A DNA stretch of 5,266 nucleotides from Candidatus Solibacter sp. (GTDB lineage: Bacteria > Acidobacteriota > Terriglobia > Bryobacterales > Bryobacteraceae). The stretch is from NCBI GenBank assembly GCA_017883355.1, contig JADGNS010000432.1:1-5266 (forward strand), read 5' to 3'. Under the pieces are notes generated by a model that saw only the letters and a program-made list of their open reading frames with translations, was not told where the DNA came from and did no database searches. This document shows positions 5,255-5,266 of this stretch, piece by piece. Every line of letters starts with the position of its first letter. The stretch's first letter is position 1. The translations under genes were made by a program, and so were the position numbers.

Positions 5255-5266
5255 GCCGGTGAGATC

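Overview
The window is GC-rich bacterial chromosome with five genes, all on the minus strand, so transcription runs from high to low coordinates. The overall style suggests an Acidobacteriota member of the Bryobacter/Solibacter type. The grounds are the membrane-anchored HtrA with its N-terminus of the RLRTQKVLSFTLILFTLSVG kind, the secreted Lys/Ala-rich protein with a peptidoglycan-binding-like tail, and the GC-rich intergenic stem-loops. That assignment is inference from family resemblance and was not tested by any search.

In transcription order: (1) an M20-family zinc peptidase/amidohydrolase (5235-4006) is joined by a GTGA stop/start overlap to (2) a ten-helix EamA/DMT-type transporter (4009-3125). 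(3) A 534-residue HtrA/DegP serine protease with two PDZ domains (3060-1456) follows after a 64-nt gap holding a bulged stem-loop and a Shine-Dalgarno site. It could be cotranscribed with the first two genes or have its own promoter. The unit ends in two hairpins, the second a textbook intrinsic terminator (1424-1389). (4) A small secreted basic protein (1354-863) starts just beyond the terminator, from an extended -10-like promoter whose upstream part lies in the terminator T-tract. (5) After a 202-nt non-coding gap comes a class II aldolase/adducin-family protein (660 to beyond position 1), cut off by the window edge.

The 661-862 gap is the richest non-coding stretch. It holds a plausible sigma70-type promoter for the aldolase-family gene, a 14-bp tandem direct repeat abutting its -35 box (possible operator), and a run of short perfect inverted repeats resembling a REP-type element or a non-canonical 3' end for gene 4.

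Functionally, HtrA and the basic peptidoglycan-binding-like protein both belong to the cell envelope. The peptidase-transporter pair suggests linked hydrolysis and movement of a small metabolite, substrate unknown. I see no mobile element, CRISPR array, tRNA or rRNA. Nothing here amounts to a clearly new system; the observations worth following are regulatory and architectural.
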